Positions 1 to 5,964 of a stretch of DNA of 6,214 bases are shown here, piece after piece. A program made the position numbers and the translations under genes. Origin of the DNA: an uncultured Sutterella sp. (GTDB lineage Bacteria > Pseudomonadota > Gammaproteobacteria > Burkholderiales > Burkholderiaceae_F); the NCBI GenBank assembly GCA_900554675.1, contig USIM01000054.1:1-6214 (forward strand), in the 5' to 3' direction. The stretch's first letter is position 1; each line of letters opens with the position of its first letter. The notes below the pieces were generated by a model, which saw only the letters and a list, made by a program, of their open reading frames with translations, did no database searches and was not told the DNA's origin.

Positions 1-2569
1 CCATCATTTGAGCTTGGGCTTCAGCTTCTTGAGCTAAGCGTTGTTGCTCTTCCATTTCTTCACGCGTTTGGACATGAACCGTCATCATGACACGCATAAC
101 GTTTTCACGCACACGATCCAACAACGTTTCAAACATAGCAAAGGCTTCACGCTTGTACTCTTGCTTGGGTTGCTTTTGAGCATAGCCACGCAAATAAATC
201 CCTTGACGCAAGGCATCCAAAGCCGTAATGTGAGAGCGCCAGATGTGATCTAACACTTGCAACGTCACTTGGCGGGCAAAGTCAGACATGGCTTGAGCAC
301 CGGCCAATTCGACCTTTTCATTGAAGATGCGATCGGCTTCAGCGACCAACATTTCCAACAAGTCTTCATCGGTCACAGAATTGCTCTTTTCCAATTGAGC
401 TTCGAAGTCCATGTTGATGCCCCATTCATTGGCAAGCACCTCTTGCAATCCCTTCAAATCCCATTGTTCTTCAACCGTGTCAGCAGGCACAAAAGCGCGG
501 AATAAATCCGTAAAGAGACCATGACGCAAGCTCGTTATCATTTCGCTCATGTCTTGGCTTTCAAGGATTTCGTTACGTAAGCGATAAATCTCACGACGTT
601 GATCATTTTGAACGTCATCGAATTCGAGCAATTGCTTACGAATATCGTAGTTACGACCTTCCACCTTACGTTGAGCACTCTCAATCATGCGAGAAAGCAT
701 GTTGGACTCAATGGCTACACCTTCTTCAAGATTTAACTTATCGGCGATAGCGCGCATGCGGTCACCACCGAAGATGCGCAACAACGGGTCTTCCATCGAC
801 AAATAAAAACATGAAGAACCCGGGTCACCTTGACGACCGGCACGACCGCGCAATTGGTTGTCAATACGACGGGATTCGTGACGTTCACTACCGATAATGC
901 GCAAACCACCGGCTTGAACAACCTTTTCGTGTTCAACCATCCAAGCTTCACGCATCTTTTCGATTTCAGCCGTCTTTTGTTCTTCGGTCAATTCTTCATT
1001 CTTTTGGATGGAATCAATAATCTTATTGATGCCACCACCTAACACGATGTCGGTACCACGACCGGCCATGTTGGTAGCAATGGTCACCATACCGGGGCGA
1101 CCGGCTTCAAGAACGATTTGGGCTTCTTTTTCGTGTTGCTTAGCATTCAAGACATTGTGGCTAATGCCTTCTTTCGTTAACAATTGGCTCAAAGCTTCGG
1201 AGTTCTCAATCGAGGTCGTCCCCAAAAGCACCGGTTGTTCACGTTGGCAACATTCTTTGATGTCTTCAACAATGGCACGATACTTTTCATCAACCGTGCG
1301 GAAAACCTTGTCTTGTTGGTCATCGCGAATCATTGCACGATGGGTCGGAATCACAACCGTTTCCAAACCGTAAATGTCTTGGAATTCGTAAGCTTCCGTA
1401 TCGGCCGTACCCGTCATACCGGACAACTTCGTGTACATACGGAAATAGTTTTGGAACGTAATGGAAGCAAACGTTTGGTTTTCTTGATTGATTTGCACGC
1501 CTTCCTTAGCTTCAACGGCTTGGTGCAACCCTTCAGACCAGCGACGACCCGGCATCAAACGACCCGTAAATTCGTCAACGATCACGATTTCGCCGTTTTG
1601 CACAACATAGTGTTGGTCACGCTTAAAGAGGGCGTGAGCACGCAAACTGGCTTGCAAATGGTGCATCAAAATGATGTTTTGACCGGAGTACAAACTTTGA
1701 CCGGCAGGAATCATGCCGCGTTCGGTCAAAATTTGTTCAATGTGTTCATGACCGGCTTCAGAAATGTAGACTTGATGAGCCTTTTCATCGACCCAATAAT
1801 CACCTTCACCGTCTTCGGTAGCTTGACGCGTCAAAAGTGACGGAATCTCGTTGATTTGAGCATAGAGATCGGTATTGTCATCGGCCGGGCCCGAAATAAT
1901 CAACGGCGTACGAGCCTCGTCAATCAAAATGGAGTCCACTTCGTCAACGATGGCATAAGCCAAACCGCGTTGGCGACGGTGGTTAATGTCGTACTCCATG
2001 TTGTCACGCAAGTAGTCGAAACCGAATTCGTTATTGGTACCGTACGTGATATCGGCAGCGTAAGCCAACACCTTTTCTTCGTTGGGTTGTTGGCTATAAA
2101 TCGTACCGACGCTCAAACCCAAGAAATTGTAGAGACGACCCATCCATTCGGCGTCACGACGGGCCAAGTAATCATTGACCGTCACAACGTGTACACCCTT
2201 GGCAGGCAACGCATTTAAGTAAACGGCTAACGTTGCCGTCAAGGTCTTACCTTCACCGGTACGCATTTCAGCAATCTTGCCGTCATTGAGCACCATACCG
2301 CCGATTAACTGCACATCAAAGTGACGCATGCCCAACACACGGACACTGGCTTCACGAACGACGGCGAAAGCTTCAGGCAACAATGCTTCTAAGGTTTCAC
2401 CCTTGGCCAAACGATCGCGGAATTCTTGTGTTTTGGCTTGAAGTTGCTCATCCGTGAGCGCCTTCATCGAATCTTCCAATTTGTTGATAGCGACACATTG
2501 GCGACGATATTGTTTAATCAAGCGATCGTTACGACTGCCGAAAATTTTGGTTAAAAGCTCAGAAAACAT
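1..2569 (-). CDS. secA: Preprotein translocase ATPase SecA (3' end cut by window edge)
   Basis: SecA is the cytoplasmic ATPase motor that pushes unfolded preproteins through the SecYEG channel. The frame opens with [16 protein letters not shown] and stays open for 856 codons to the left edge. Walker A (MRTGEGKT) falls at residues 102-109, so the lysine is K108. The Walker B box DEVD starts at D209. Both have the same numbers as in E. coli. Further helicase motifs are [10 protein letters not shown] (M501-D507 core) and [13 protein letters not shown] (572-584), in the second nucleotide-binding domain. The region between holds the preprotein cross-linking domain, with the helical scaffold and wing domains after it. 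The visible end is a Glu/Gln/Ala-rich linker. By comparison with the roughly 900-residue family length, about 50 residues are missing, including any C-terminal zinc-binding motif. The start at 2569 has AAGG nine bases upstream. No frameshift or lost key residue was seen. It is transcribed away from the DUF721 gene. Confidence 0.98.
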   Translation of the reverse strand, partial: MFSELLTKIFGSRNDRLIKQYRRQCVAINKLEDSMKALTDEQLQAKTQEFRDRLAKGETLEALLPEAFAVVREASVRVLGMRHFDVQLIGGMVLNDGKIAEMRTGEGKTLTATLAVYLNALPAKGVHVVTVNDYLARRDAEWMGRLYNFLGLSVGTIYSQQPNEEKVLAYAADITYGTNNEFGFDYLRDNMEYDINHRRQRGLAYAIVDEVDSILIDEARTPLIISGPADDNTDLYAQINEIPSLLTRQATEDGEGDYWVDEKAHQVYISEAGHEHIEQILTERGMIPAGQSLYSGQNIILMHHLQASLRAHALFKRDQHYVVQNGEIVIVDEFTGRLMPGRRWSEGLHQAVEAKEGVQINQENQTFASITFQNYFRMYTKLSGMTGTADTEAYEFQDIYGLETVVIPTHRAMIRDDQQDKVFRTVDEKYRAIVEDIKECCQREQPVLLGTTSIENSEALSQLLTKEGISHNVLNAKQHEKEAQIVLEAGRPGMVTIATNMAGRGTDIVLGGGINKIIDSIQKNEELTEEQKTAEIEKMREAWMVEHEKVVQAGGLRIIGSERHESRRIDNQLRGRAGRQGDPGSSCFYLSMEDPLLRIFGGDRMRAIADKLNLEEGVAIESNMLSRMIESAQRKVEGRNYDIRKQLLEFDDVQNDQRREIYRLRNEILESQDMSEMITSLRHGLFTDLFRAFVPADTVEEQWDLKGLQEVLANEWGINMDFEAQLEKSNSVTDEDLLEMLVAEADRIFNEKVELAGAQAMSDFARQVTLQVLDHIWRSHITALDALRQGIYLRGYAQKQPKQEYKREAFAMFETLLDRVRENVMRVMMTVHVQTREEMEEQQRLAQEAEAQAQMM

Positions 2570-2617
2570 CTTTAAATACCTTAATCCCGTCCCTGATACC
2601 TTCAGGAAACAGATTTA

Positions 2618-2651
2618 GAAAGCAACCGAAAATGCGTTTACGGTTGCTTTC
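2618..2651 (-). promoter_or_regulatory. Perfect 11-bp hairpin in the secA leader
   Basis: GAAAGCAACCG at 2618-2628 is exactly complementary to CGGTTGCTTTC at 2641-2651, with a 12-base loop. No T-run follows on either strand, so it does not look like an ordinary intrinsic terminator. It lies about 50 bases before the secA start and downstream of the candidate promoter, so it would be present in the secA mRNA. A role in mRNA stability or translational control of secA is possible but is inference. Confidence 0.6.
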
Positions 2652-2673
2652 GTTGTACAATCCATAGCGTTGA

Positions 2674-2682
2674 ATTATCGCA
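2674..2682 (-). promoter_or_regulatory. Possible secA promoter, extended -10 element
   Basis: On the minus strand the sequence reads TGCGATAAT, an extended -10 (TG, one base, then a 5/6 match to TATAAT). The hexamer 17 bases upstream (TCAAAA, 2697-2702) is a poor -35, which extended -10 promoters tolerate. Transcription would start near 2667, giving a secA leader of about 98 bases that contains the hairpin at 2618-2651. This is inferred from consensus only. Confidence 0.4.
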
Positions 2683-2698
2683 CATTAACAGGGCTTTT

Positions 2699-2741
2699 TT
2701 GACTATCTTTTCCTTGAAAAACGTAAGGTTTTCTTAACGTT
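2699..2741 (+). promoter_or_regulatory. Candidate promoter and dyad upstream of the DUF721 gene
   Basis: TTGACT at 2699-2704 matches five of six bases of a -35 box, but the nearest -10-like hexamer (TAAGGT, 2724-2729) is weak and sits 19 bases away. An imperfect dyad AACGTAAG ... CTTAACGTT (2720-2727 and 2733-2741, one bulged A) covers the same stretch and could be an operator or a leader hairpin. The TTGACT overlaps the -35 region proposed for secA on the other strand, so the two promoters would be back to back. Confidence 0.3.
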
Positions 2742-2774
2742 TTGTGACGAATATTGAATTTTGGAGCACGCACC

Positions 2775-3227
2775 ATGAGAGATATGCGAAATTTCCACCA
2801 AATCTTGGAAAATCAAGGTGCTGATTCGTTTTTAAAAATGGAATTGCAAAGCGCTCGACTCAAGACACTGATTGCTCAAGCTTGCGTTTCTAAAGGTGTG
2901 CGAATCGACATTATGAATTGCACACATGTGACCCATCAGCCACAAGGCATTACCATTAACACCGTCACGCCAACGATGGCTAATCGTCTCAAGCAGATTC
3001 AACCCACCATTGAAAAAAAACTTTTCGATGCCGGAATTACCACTCCAATCATTGCGATTCGAAGCGGTAAAATCACTGCGCTTGCTCAGCCCGAAGCCTA
3101 TCCCAAGGGAGAGCCTCGCATTGCACCCCCTGAGGCTGCACAACAAGTTTACGAAGAAGCACAGTTAGCTAAAGATGATGATGTTAGAGAGGCTTTGGAG
3201 CGCTTAGCGCAAGCGCTTAAGGCGTAG
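2775..3227 (+). CDS. dciA: DUF721 / DciA-like helicase-loader protein
   Basis: This 150-residue soluble protein looks like the DUF721 (DciA) family. DciA interacts with the replicative helicase DnaB and supports its loading in bacteria that lack DnaC or DnaI. The first two-thirds fit the KH-like DUF721 core: an N-terminal helix (FHQILENQGADSFLKM), a basic helix (SARLKTLIAQACV), then strands around GITINTVTPTMANRLKQIQP and a second helix and strand. A Pro-rich linker (about residues 104-120) leads to an acidic then Ala/Leu-rich helical tail (DDVREALERLAQALKA). I chose the ATG at 2775 because GGAG at 2763-2766 lies eight bases upstream; a TTG at 2754 has no such site. The family is often encoded close to secA in beta- and gammaproteobacteria, which supports the call. 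There are no signal peptide or membrane segments. The sequence is divergent, so the name rests partly on context. Confidence 0.65.
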   Translation: MRDMRNFHQILENQGADSFLKMELQSARLKTLIAQACVSKGVRIDIMNCTHVTHQPQGITINTVTPTMANRLKQIQPTIEKKLFDAGITTPIIAIRSGKITALAQPEAYPKGEPRIAPPEAAQQVYEEAQLAKDDDVREALERLAQALKA

Positions 3228-3292
3228 TTGCAGGCGCAATGTAGGCAGGCATTCTTTCTTGATCTTGATGGGCATACATATTTTCTAGTAGC

Positions 3293-3312
3293 TAGTACCA
3301 CAAATATTTTCG
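3293..3312. repeat. Left terminal inverted repeat of the IS with TA target copy
   Basis: TA at 3293-3294 is the presumed target copy. GTACCA (3295-3300) and TATTTTCG (3305-3312) both recur, inverted, at the right end. The two blocks are four bases apart here but eleven apart at the right end. The exact element boundary is inferred from the shared CTAGTACCA block and the TA rule. Confidence 0.65.
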
Positions 3313-3343
3313 CTAAAGCACCGGATAAAGGTGCTTTAGTTTT
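3313..3343 (+). terminator. Terminator-like hairpin at the left end of the IS
   Basis: CTAAAGCACC (3313-3322) and GGTGCTTTAG (3330-3339) form a perfect 10-bp stem with a seven-base loop, followed on the plus strand by TTTT. In that orientation it would stop transcription entering the element from the DUF721 gene, antisense to the transposase. On the minus strand no T-run follows. It spans the last codons and stop of the transposase, so it belongs to the element rather than to the host gene. Confidence 0.55.
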
Positions 3344-3933
3344 ATACGGGCATTTTCCGTTGTAAATTGCCACGATACTCCATTTTTCTTCCTTTGATTT
3401 CTTTTATCCTCCCATTGCTTGACATACTTTTTCATTAACGTCATCGTAGGAATTCGACGACTCAGGCATTGACTCTTTAAAACACTGAGTTCAATCTCAG
3501 CAATGTTTAACCAACTGCCATGTCTAGGGGTATAGTGAATTTCCAATTTCGAGGCGATACGATAGGCCTCTTCAGGTGAGAATGCTTGATAGAGGGAAGA
3601 CATTTTGTGAGTGTTCAGATTATCCATCACCAATATGACTTTCTTGGCTTGTGGGTAATCATCAACAATTTGCTTAATGAATTCTGCCCAATCTTTTGAA
3701 GTTCGAGTTGGATTGAGCCAAACTTTACGATGATTGCCTAACGGTTCAACGGCTATAAAAATCTCCGCAACGCCCTTGCGGATATACTCGTCATCTATCT
3801 TTTCAATGCTACCTGGACGAGCTTTCAGAGGTTCTCTGACCTCCTTAATGAGTTGCTTGCTGGACTCATCCATACAAACAACCGGGTATTCTGGATCGTA
3901 GGCCTTGTGGTAAACACTGAGCACATCTTCCAT
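3313..3933 (-). CDS. IS630-family transposase, catalytic part (OrfB)
   Basis: This frame carries the DDE catalytic domain of the IS630 transposase. From the ATG at 3933 it has 206 residues. The acidic residues are D22 (VVCMDESS), D104 (VILVMDNLNTHK) and E146 (GSWLNIAEIE), the last within the HYTPRHGSWLN signature typical of the family. The frame is open upstream of that ATG and reads in family-like sequence (KPHRTEYWKIPPKHCAEFVAHMEDV) back to a run of eight A at 4004-4011. This implies that the product is normally made as a fusion with OrfA by a -1 shift. The fused protein would have about 377 residues, with catalytic residues near D193, D275 and E317. Starting at 3933 alone would give a protein without the DNA-binding part. 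The stop codon lies inside a terminator-like hairpin. Confidence 0.9.
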   Translation of the reverse strand: MEDVLSVYHKAYDPEYPVVCMDESSKQLIKEVREPLKARPGSIEKIDDEYIRKGVAEIFIAVEPLGNHRKVWLNPTRTSKDWAEFIKQIVDDYPQAKKVILVMDNLNTHKMSSLYQAFSPEEAYRIASKLEIHYTPRHGSWLNIAEIELSVLKSQCLSRRIPTMTLMKKYVKQWEDKRNQRKKNGVSWQFTTENARIKLKHLYPVL

Positions 3934-3938
3934 GTGAG

Positions 3939-4445
3939 CTACAAATTCGGCACAGTGCTTTGGGGGGATTTTCCAATATTCGGTTCGGTGAGGTTTAAAT
4001 TCGTTTTTTTTAGAGCCCTTGATATCGTCATCGGCGATACAGAGTCTGTAATCTTTAATTCAACCAGTTTTTCTGCCAACAATCGTACGGTCCACCGTGC
4101 TCGACCTTCTGGGGGATCGGAGCAGGCTAACTGCGTTAAGCGAGCTTCAAACTCACCATCAAACTTCACGGGACGACAAGGTTTTTCAGGATTCTTTCGT
4201 TCTAAAGCCTCATCGATACCCCCTTGAACCATTCTTTTTTTCAAATGCTCTAGGGTGCGAGTCGTTACCCCTATCATTTCGGCAACATCAGTCGTTTTCC
4301 AGTGTCGGTGATTGTGTTTGCCACTATCAAGCAACAACAATGCTCTGGCTAAAAGGACTTGTCGAGAAGGTCTCACTCCCAAAGTGTATTCTTCAAGCGT
4401 TTGACGTTCATTTTGTGTGAGTTTGTAGGTATAGCGTATCGACAT
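3939..4445 (-). CDS. IS630-family transposase, DNA-binding part (OrfA)
   Basis: This 168-residue frame holds the N-terminal DNA-binding region of the transposase. Helix-turn-helix-like segments occur around TTDVAEMIGVTTRTLEHLKKRM (about residues 51-72) and RWTVRLLAEKLVELKITDSVSPMTISRALKK (about 117-147). The family's usual sequence continues through residue 147 (KK). After that the residues (TNLNLTEPNIGK...) no longer resemble the family, whereas the -1 frame does, so the last 21 residues are probably the by-product of unshifted reading. That short form could bind the ends without catalysis and act as an inhibitor, as in some other insertion sequences; this is inference. The start at 4445 has AGGAGA a few bases upstream, buried in a hairpin. 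Confidence 0.88.
   Translation of the reverse strand: MSIRYTYKLTQNERQTLEEYTLGVRPSRQVLLARALLLLDSGKHNHRHWKTTDVAEMIGVTTRTLEHLKKRMVQGGIDEALERKNPEKPCRPVKFDGEFEARLTQLACSDPPEGRARWTVRLLAEKLVELKITDSVSPMTISRALKKTNLNLTEPNIGKSPQSTVPNL
4004..4011 (-). other. A8 slippery run joining the two transposase frames
   Basis: On the minus strand the OrfA frame reads CTA AAA AAA ACG. This contains the heptamer A AAA AAA in the right phase for a -1 ribosomal slip, after which reading continues AAC GAA TTT AAA in the OrfB frame. Slippage by RNA polymerase adding one A would have the same effect. I saw no strong downstream hairpin. A plain inactivating mutation is the alternative, but the shift falls exactly on a homopolymer and both frames are otherwise intact. 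Confidence 0.7.
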
Positions 4446-4446
4446 G

Positions 4447-4481
4447 ACTCTCTCCTGAGTTAATGATACTCAAGAGAGAGT
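4447..4481 (-). promoter_or_regulatory. Hairpin covering the transposase ribosome-binding site
   Basis: The arms at 4447-4460 and 4468-4481 form a 14-bp stem with a seven-base loop. In the minus-strand RNA the only non-Watson-Crick pair (4455 with 4473) is a G-U wobble. The 3' arm contains the transposase AGGAGA site, and the stem ends one base before the ATG at 4445. Transcripts that enter from outside the element would fold it and hide the site. This is a known way for insertion sequences to limit transposase made by read-through; its use here is inferred. Confidence 0.65.
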
Positions 4482-4496
4482 TTACTTTCTTTTATA

Positions 4497-4523
4497 CGAA
4501 AATACTAATGTTATATGGTACTA
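4497..4523. repeat. Right terminal inverted repeat of the IS with TA target copy
   Basis: CGAAAATA (4497-4504) and TGGTAC (4516-4521), followed by TA (4522-4523), mirror the left end. Eleven bases separate the two blocks, compared with four on the left, so the ends are related but not symmetric. Confidence 0.65.
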
Positions 4524-4588
4524 GTAGTTTTTACCTATATTTGAGACTATCATAGTGGGCGTACAATCTACGTGTTTTTGCCTATATA

Positions 4589-4617
4589 TTGGCATTCATT
4601 AAACACCGTTTTCTAAT
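4589..4617 (+). promoter_or_regulatory. Probable sigma-70 promoter of pepT
   Basis: TTGGCA (4589-4594) and TCTAAT (4612-4617) are each a 5/6 match to the -35 and -10 consensus with an ideal 17-base spacer. Transcription would start near 4624, leaving a leader of about 18 bases that carries the ribosome site. The -35 box overlaps a dyad, TGCC-eight bases-GGCA (4579-4594), with an AT-rich centre, which could be a repressor site. Confidence 0.6.
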
Positions 4618-4641
4618 CATTTTTATCCACAGGAGATAACG

Positions 4642-5892
4642 ATGGAACAACAGCCTACCGTGTTAAAGCGCTTCATGAACTACATCAAGTTTGACACGCA
4701 ATCAAACTTAACGAGCGAAGAAACACCGTCTACCGCCAAGCAACTCAAGCTTGCCGAATTCTTGGTTGAAGAACTCAAGGGTTTGGGTATTGAAAACGCA
4801 CACATGAGCAAAGAAGGTGTTGTTTACGCCACGATTGAAGCGACGCCCGGCTATGAAGCTTGCCCTGCCATCGGCTTTATCGCTCACATGGATACGTCTC
4901 CAGACGCTAGCGACAGCGCTGACAAGAAGCCGCAAATCATCAACTATCAAGGCGGTGACATTGTTCTTAACGCTGAACAAAATATTATTTTCTCTGCCAA
5001 GGAATTCCCCGAAATCGTGAAGTATGCCGGTCAAGACGTGGTCTTTACGGACGGTACGACCCTTTTGGGCGCAGACGACAAGGCCGGTATCGCTGAAATC
5101 GTTGAAATGGCCGCTTGGGTTATGGCTCATCCGGAAGTTCCGCATGCCAAGCTCTGCTTAGGTTTTACGCCTGACGAAGAAGTGGCTCGTGGCACGGAAA
5201 ACTTTGACATTGAACACTTTGGCGCTCAATACGCTTACACCTTTGATGGTGATGAAGTGGGCGTTCTTGAAAGCGAAAACTTCAATGGTGGTACGGCTCA
5301 CGTGACCATCCACGGTGTGGGTGTCCACCCGGGTTTAGCTAAGGGCAAGATGGTGAACTCCATTCGCTTAATGGCAAAGTTCATCGATATGCTCCCCGCT
5401 GTTGTCTCTCCGGAATGCACGGAAGACCGTGAAGGCTTCATGCACCCCAACGCCATGAACGGTTCTTGCGTTAAGAGCTACGTGAAGATCATCGTTCGTG
5501 ACCACGATCGTGTTCAATACGAATTAAAGAAGAAGTATCTCCATAAGACCGTTGAACGCTTCAATGAAATCTACGGTGAAGGCCGTGCTGAATTGCGCTA
5601 TGTTGACTCTTATGAAAACATGCGTCAATACATCGAAAAGGCTCCGAAGGTTTTGGATATCGTGCGCGATGCTTATCGTGACTGCGGTATTGAACCGATT
5701 GAAAAGCCGATTCGCGGTGGTACGGACGGTGCTCGCCTTTCTGCTCGCGGTCTCCCCTGCCCGAACATCTTCACGGGTGGCTCTAACTTCCACGGCGTCT
5801 ACGAATTTATTCCTGTCGCCTCCATGGTGAAGGCTAGCGAAATCGCAGTTGCCTTGGCTAAGAAGTCCGCTACGATCAAGACGCTTGGTTAA
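4642..5892 (+). CDS. pepT: Peptidase T (aminotripeptidase), complete
   Basis: PepT is a cytoplasmic di-zinc M20B peptidase that removes the N-terminal residue from tripeptides. The 416 residues compare with about 408 in E. coli. All expected metal and catalytic residues are present: H82 and D84 (AHMDTSPD), bridging D145 (GADDKAG), catalytic E179 and metal ligand E180 (PDEEVARG), D202 (FDGDEVG) and H384 (SNFHGVYEF). The dimerisation or lid domain is inserted after about residue 210 (GVGVHPGLAKGKMVNS), and the C-terminal signature GGTDGARLSARGLPCPN is intact. The ATG at 4642 follows AGGAG (4631-4635) with six bases between. The gene is monocistronic, with its own promoter upstream and a strong terminator downstream. 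Codon use is strongly biased (GGT, CGT, GAA, AAG), suggesting good expression. In enterobacteria pepT is FNR-activated; no convincing FNR site is visible here. Confidence 0.97.
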   Translation: MEQQPTVLKRFMNYIKFDTQSNLTSEETPSTAKQLKLAEFLVEELKGLGIENAHMSKEGVVYATIEATPGYEACPAIGFIAHMDTSPDASDSADKKPQIINYQGGDIVLNAEQNIIFSAKEFPEIVKYAGQDVVFTDGTTLLGADDKAGIAEIVEMAAWVMAHPEVPHAKLCLGFTPDEEVARGTENFDIEHFGAQYAYTFDGDEVGVLESENFNGGTAHVTIHGVGVHPGLAKGKMVNSIRLMAKFIDMLPAVVSPECTEDREGFMHPNAMNGSCVKSYVKIIVRDHDRVQYELKKKYLHKTVERFNEIYGEGRAELRYVDSYENMRQYIEKAPKVLDIVRDAYRDCGIEPIEKPIRGGTDGARLSARGLPCPNIFTGGSNFHGVYEFIPVASMVKASEIAVALAKKSATIKTLG

Positions 5893-5916
5893 GCTTTAAC
5901 CAACGCTTAAAGAATT

Positions 5917-5954
5917 AAGAGCTTGAAGGATTTTGGTCTTTCAAGCTCTTTTTT
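5917..5954 (+). terminator. Intrinsic terminator of pepT
   Basis: AAGAGCTTGAA (5917-5927) pairs perfectly with TTCAAGCTCTT (5940-5950), with a 12-base loop, and the stem runs directly into six T (5949-5954). It begins 24 bases after the pepT stop and lies between convergent genes. On the opposite strand only a broken T-tract follows, so it mainly serves pepT. Confidence 0.9.
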
Positions 5955-5964
5955 GATCTATCTA

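Larger units (their letters stand above)
3295..4521 (-). mobile_element. IS630-family insertion sequence, apparently complete
   Basis: The 1,227-bp element carries a two-frame transposase of the IS630/Tc1 superfamily on the minus strand. Its ends read GTACCA at the left (3295-3300) and TGGTAC at the right (4516-4521). Each end abuts a TA dinucleotide (3293-3294 and 4522-4523), as expected for a family that inserts at TA and duplicates it. A second shared block, TATTTTCG at 3305-3312 and its complement at 4497-4504, lies inside both ends. Size, target and gene content agree with the family. It sits between the DUF721 gene and pepT and interrupts neither. Both frames are free of internal stops, so it may be active. 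Confidence 0.85.

Noticed and set aside
1184..1840. Long plus-strand open frame of 218 codons
   Set aside because: It lies wholly opposite secA, has no family resemblance, and arises from the biased codon use of secA on the other strand. The other plus-strand frames between 41 and 2218 are rejected for the same reason.
2754..2774. Upstream TTG start giving a seven-residue longer DUF721 protein
   Set aside because: The GGAG at 2763-2766 would then be inside the gene, while it is ideally placed for the ATG at 2775.
2570..2774. A SecM-like secretion-monitor gene between secA and dciA
   Set aside because: No frame of adequate length with a signal peptide or arrest motif exists here; only a 16-codon frame is present, reported separately.
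3199..3217. Hairpin AGCGCTT / AAGCGCT at the end of the DUF721 gene as a terminator
   Set aside because: It is only seven base pairs, lies within the coding sequence, and no T-run follows.
3853..4420. Plus-strand frames opposite the transposase (3853-4227, 4097-4420)
   Set aside because: They are antisense to well-supported transposase sequence and have no ribosome site or recognisable domains.
4539..4555. TTGAG-ACT-ATCAT upstream of pepT as an FNR site
   Set aside because: The half-sites are imperfect and the spacer is three bases rather than four, so it does not fit the FNR consensus.
4708..5145. Minus-strand 145-codon frame, plus smaller frames at 4817-5020, 5524-5793 and 5552-5830
   Set aside because: All lie inside pepT, whose own frame has every catalytic residue. 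These are overlap artefacts.
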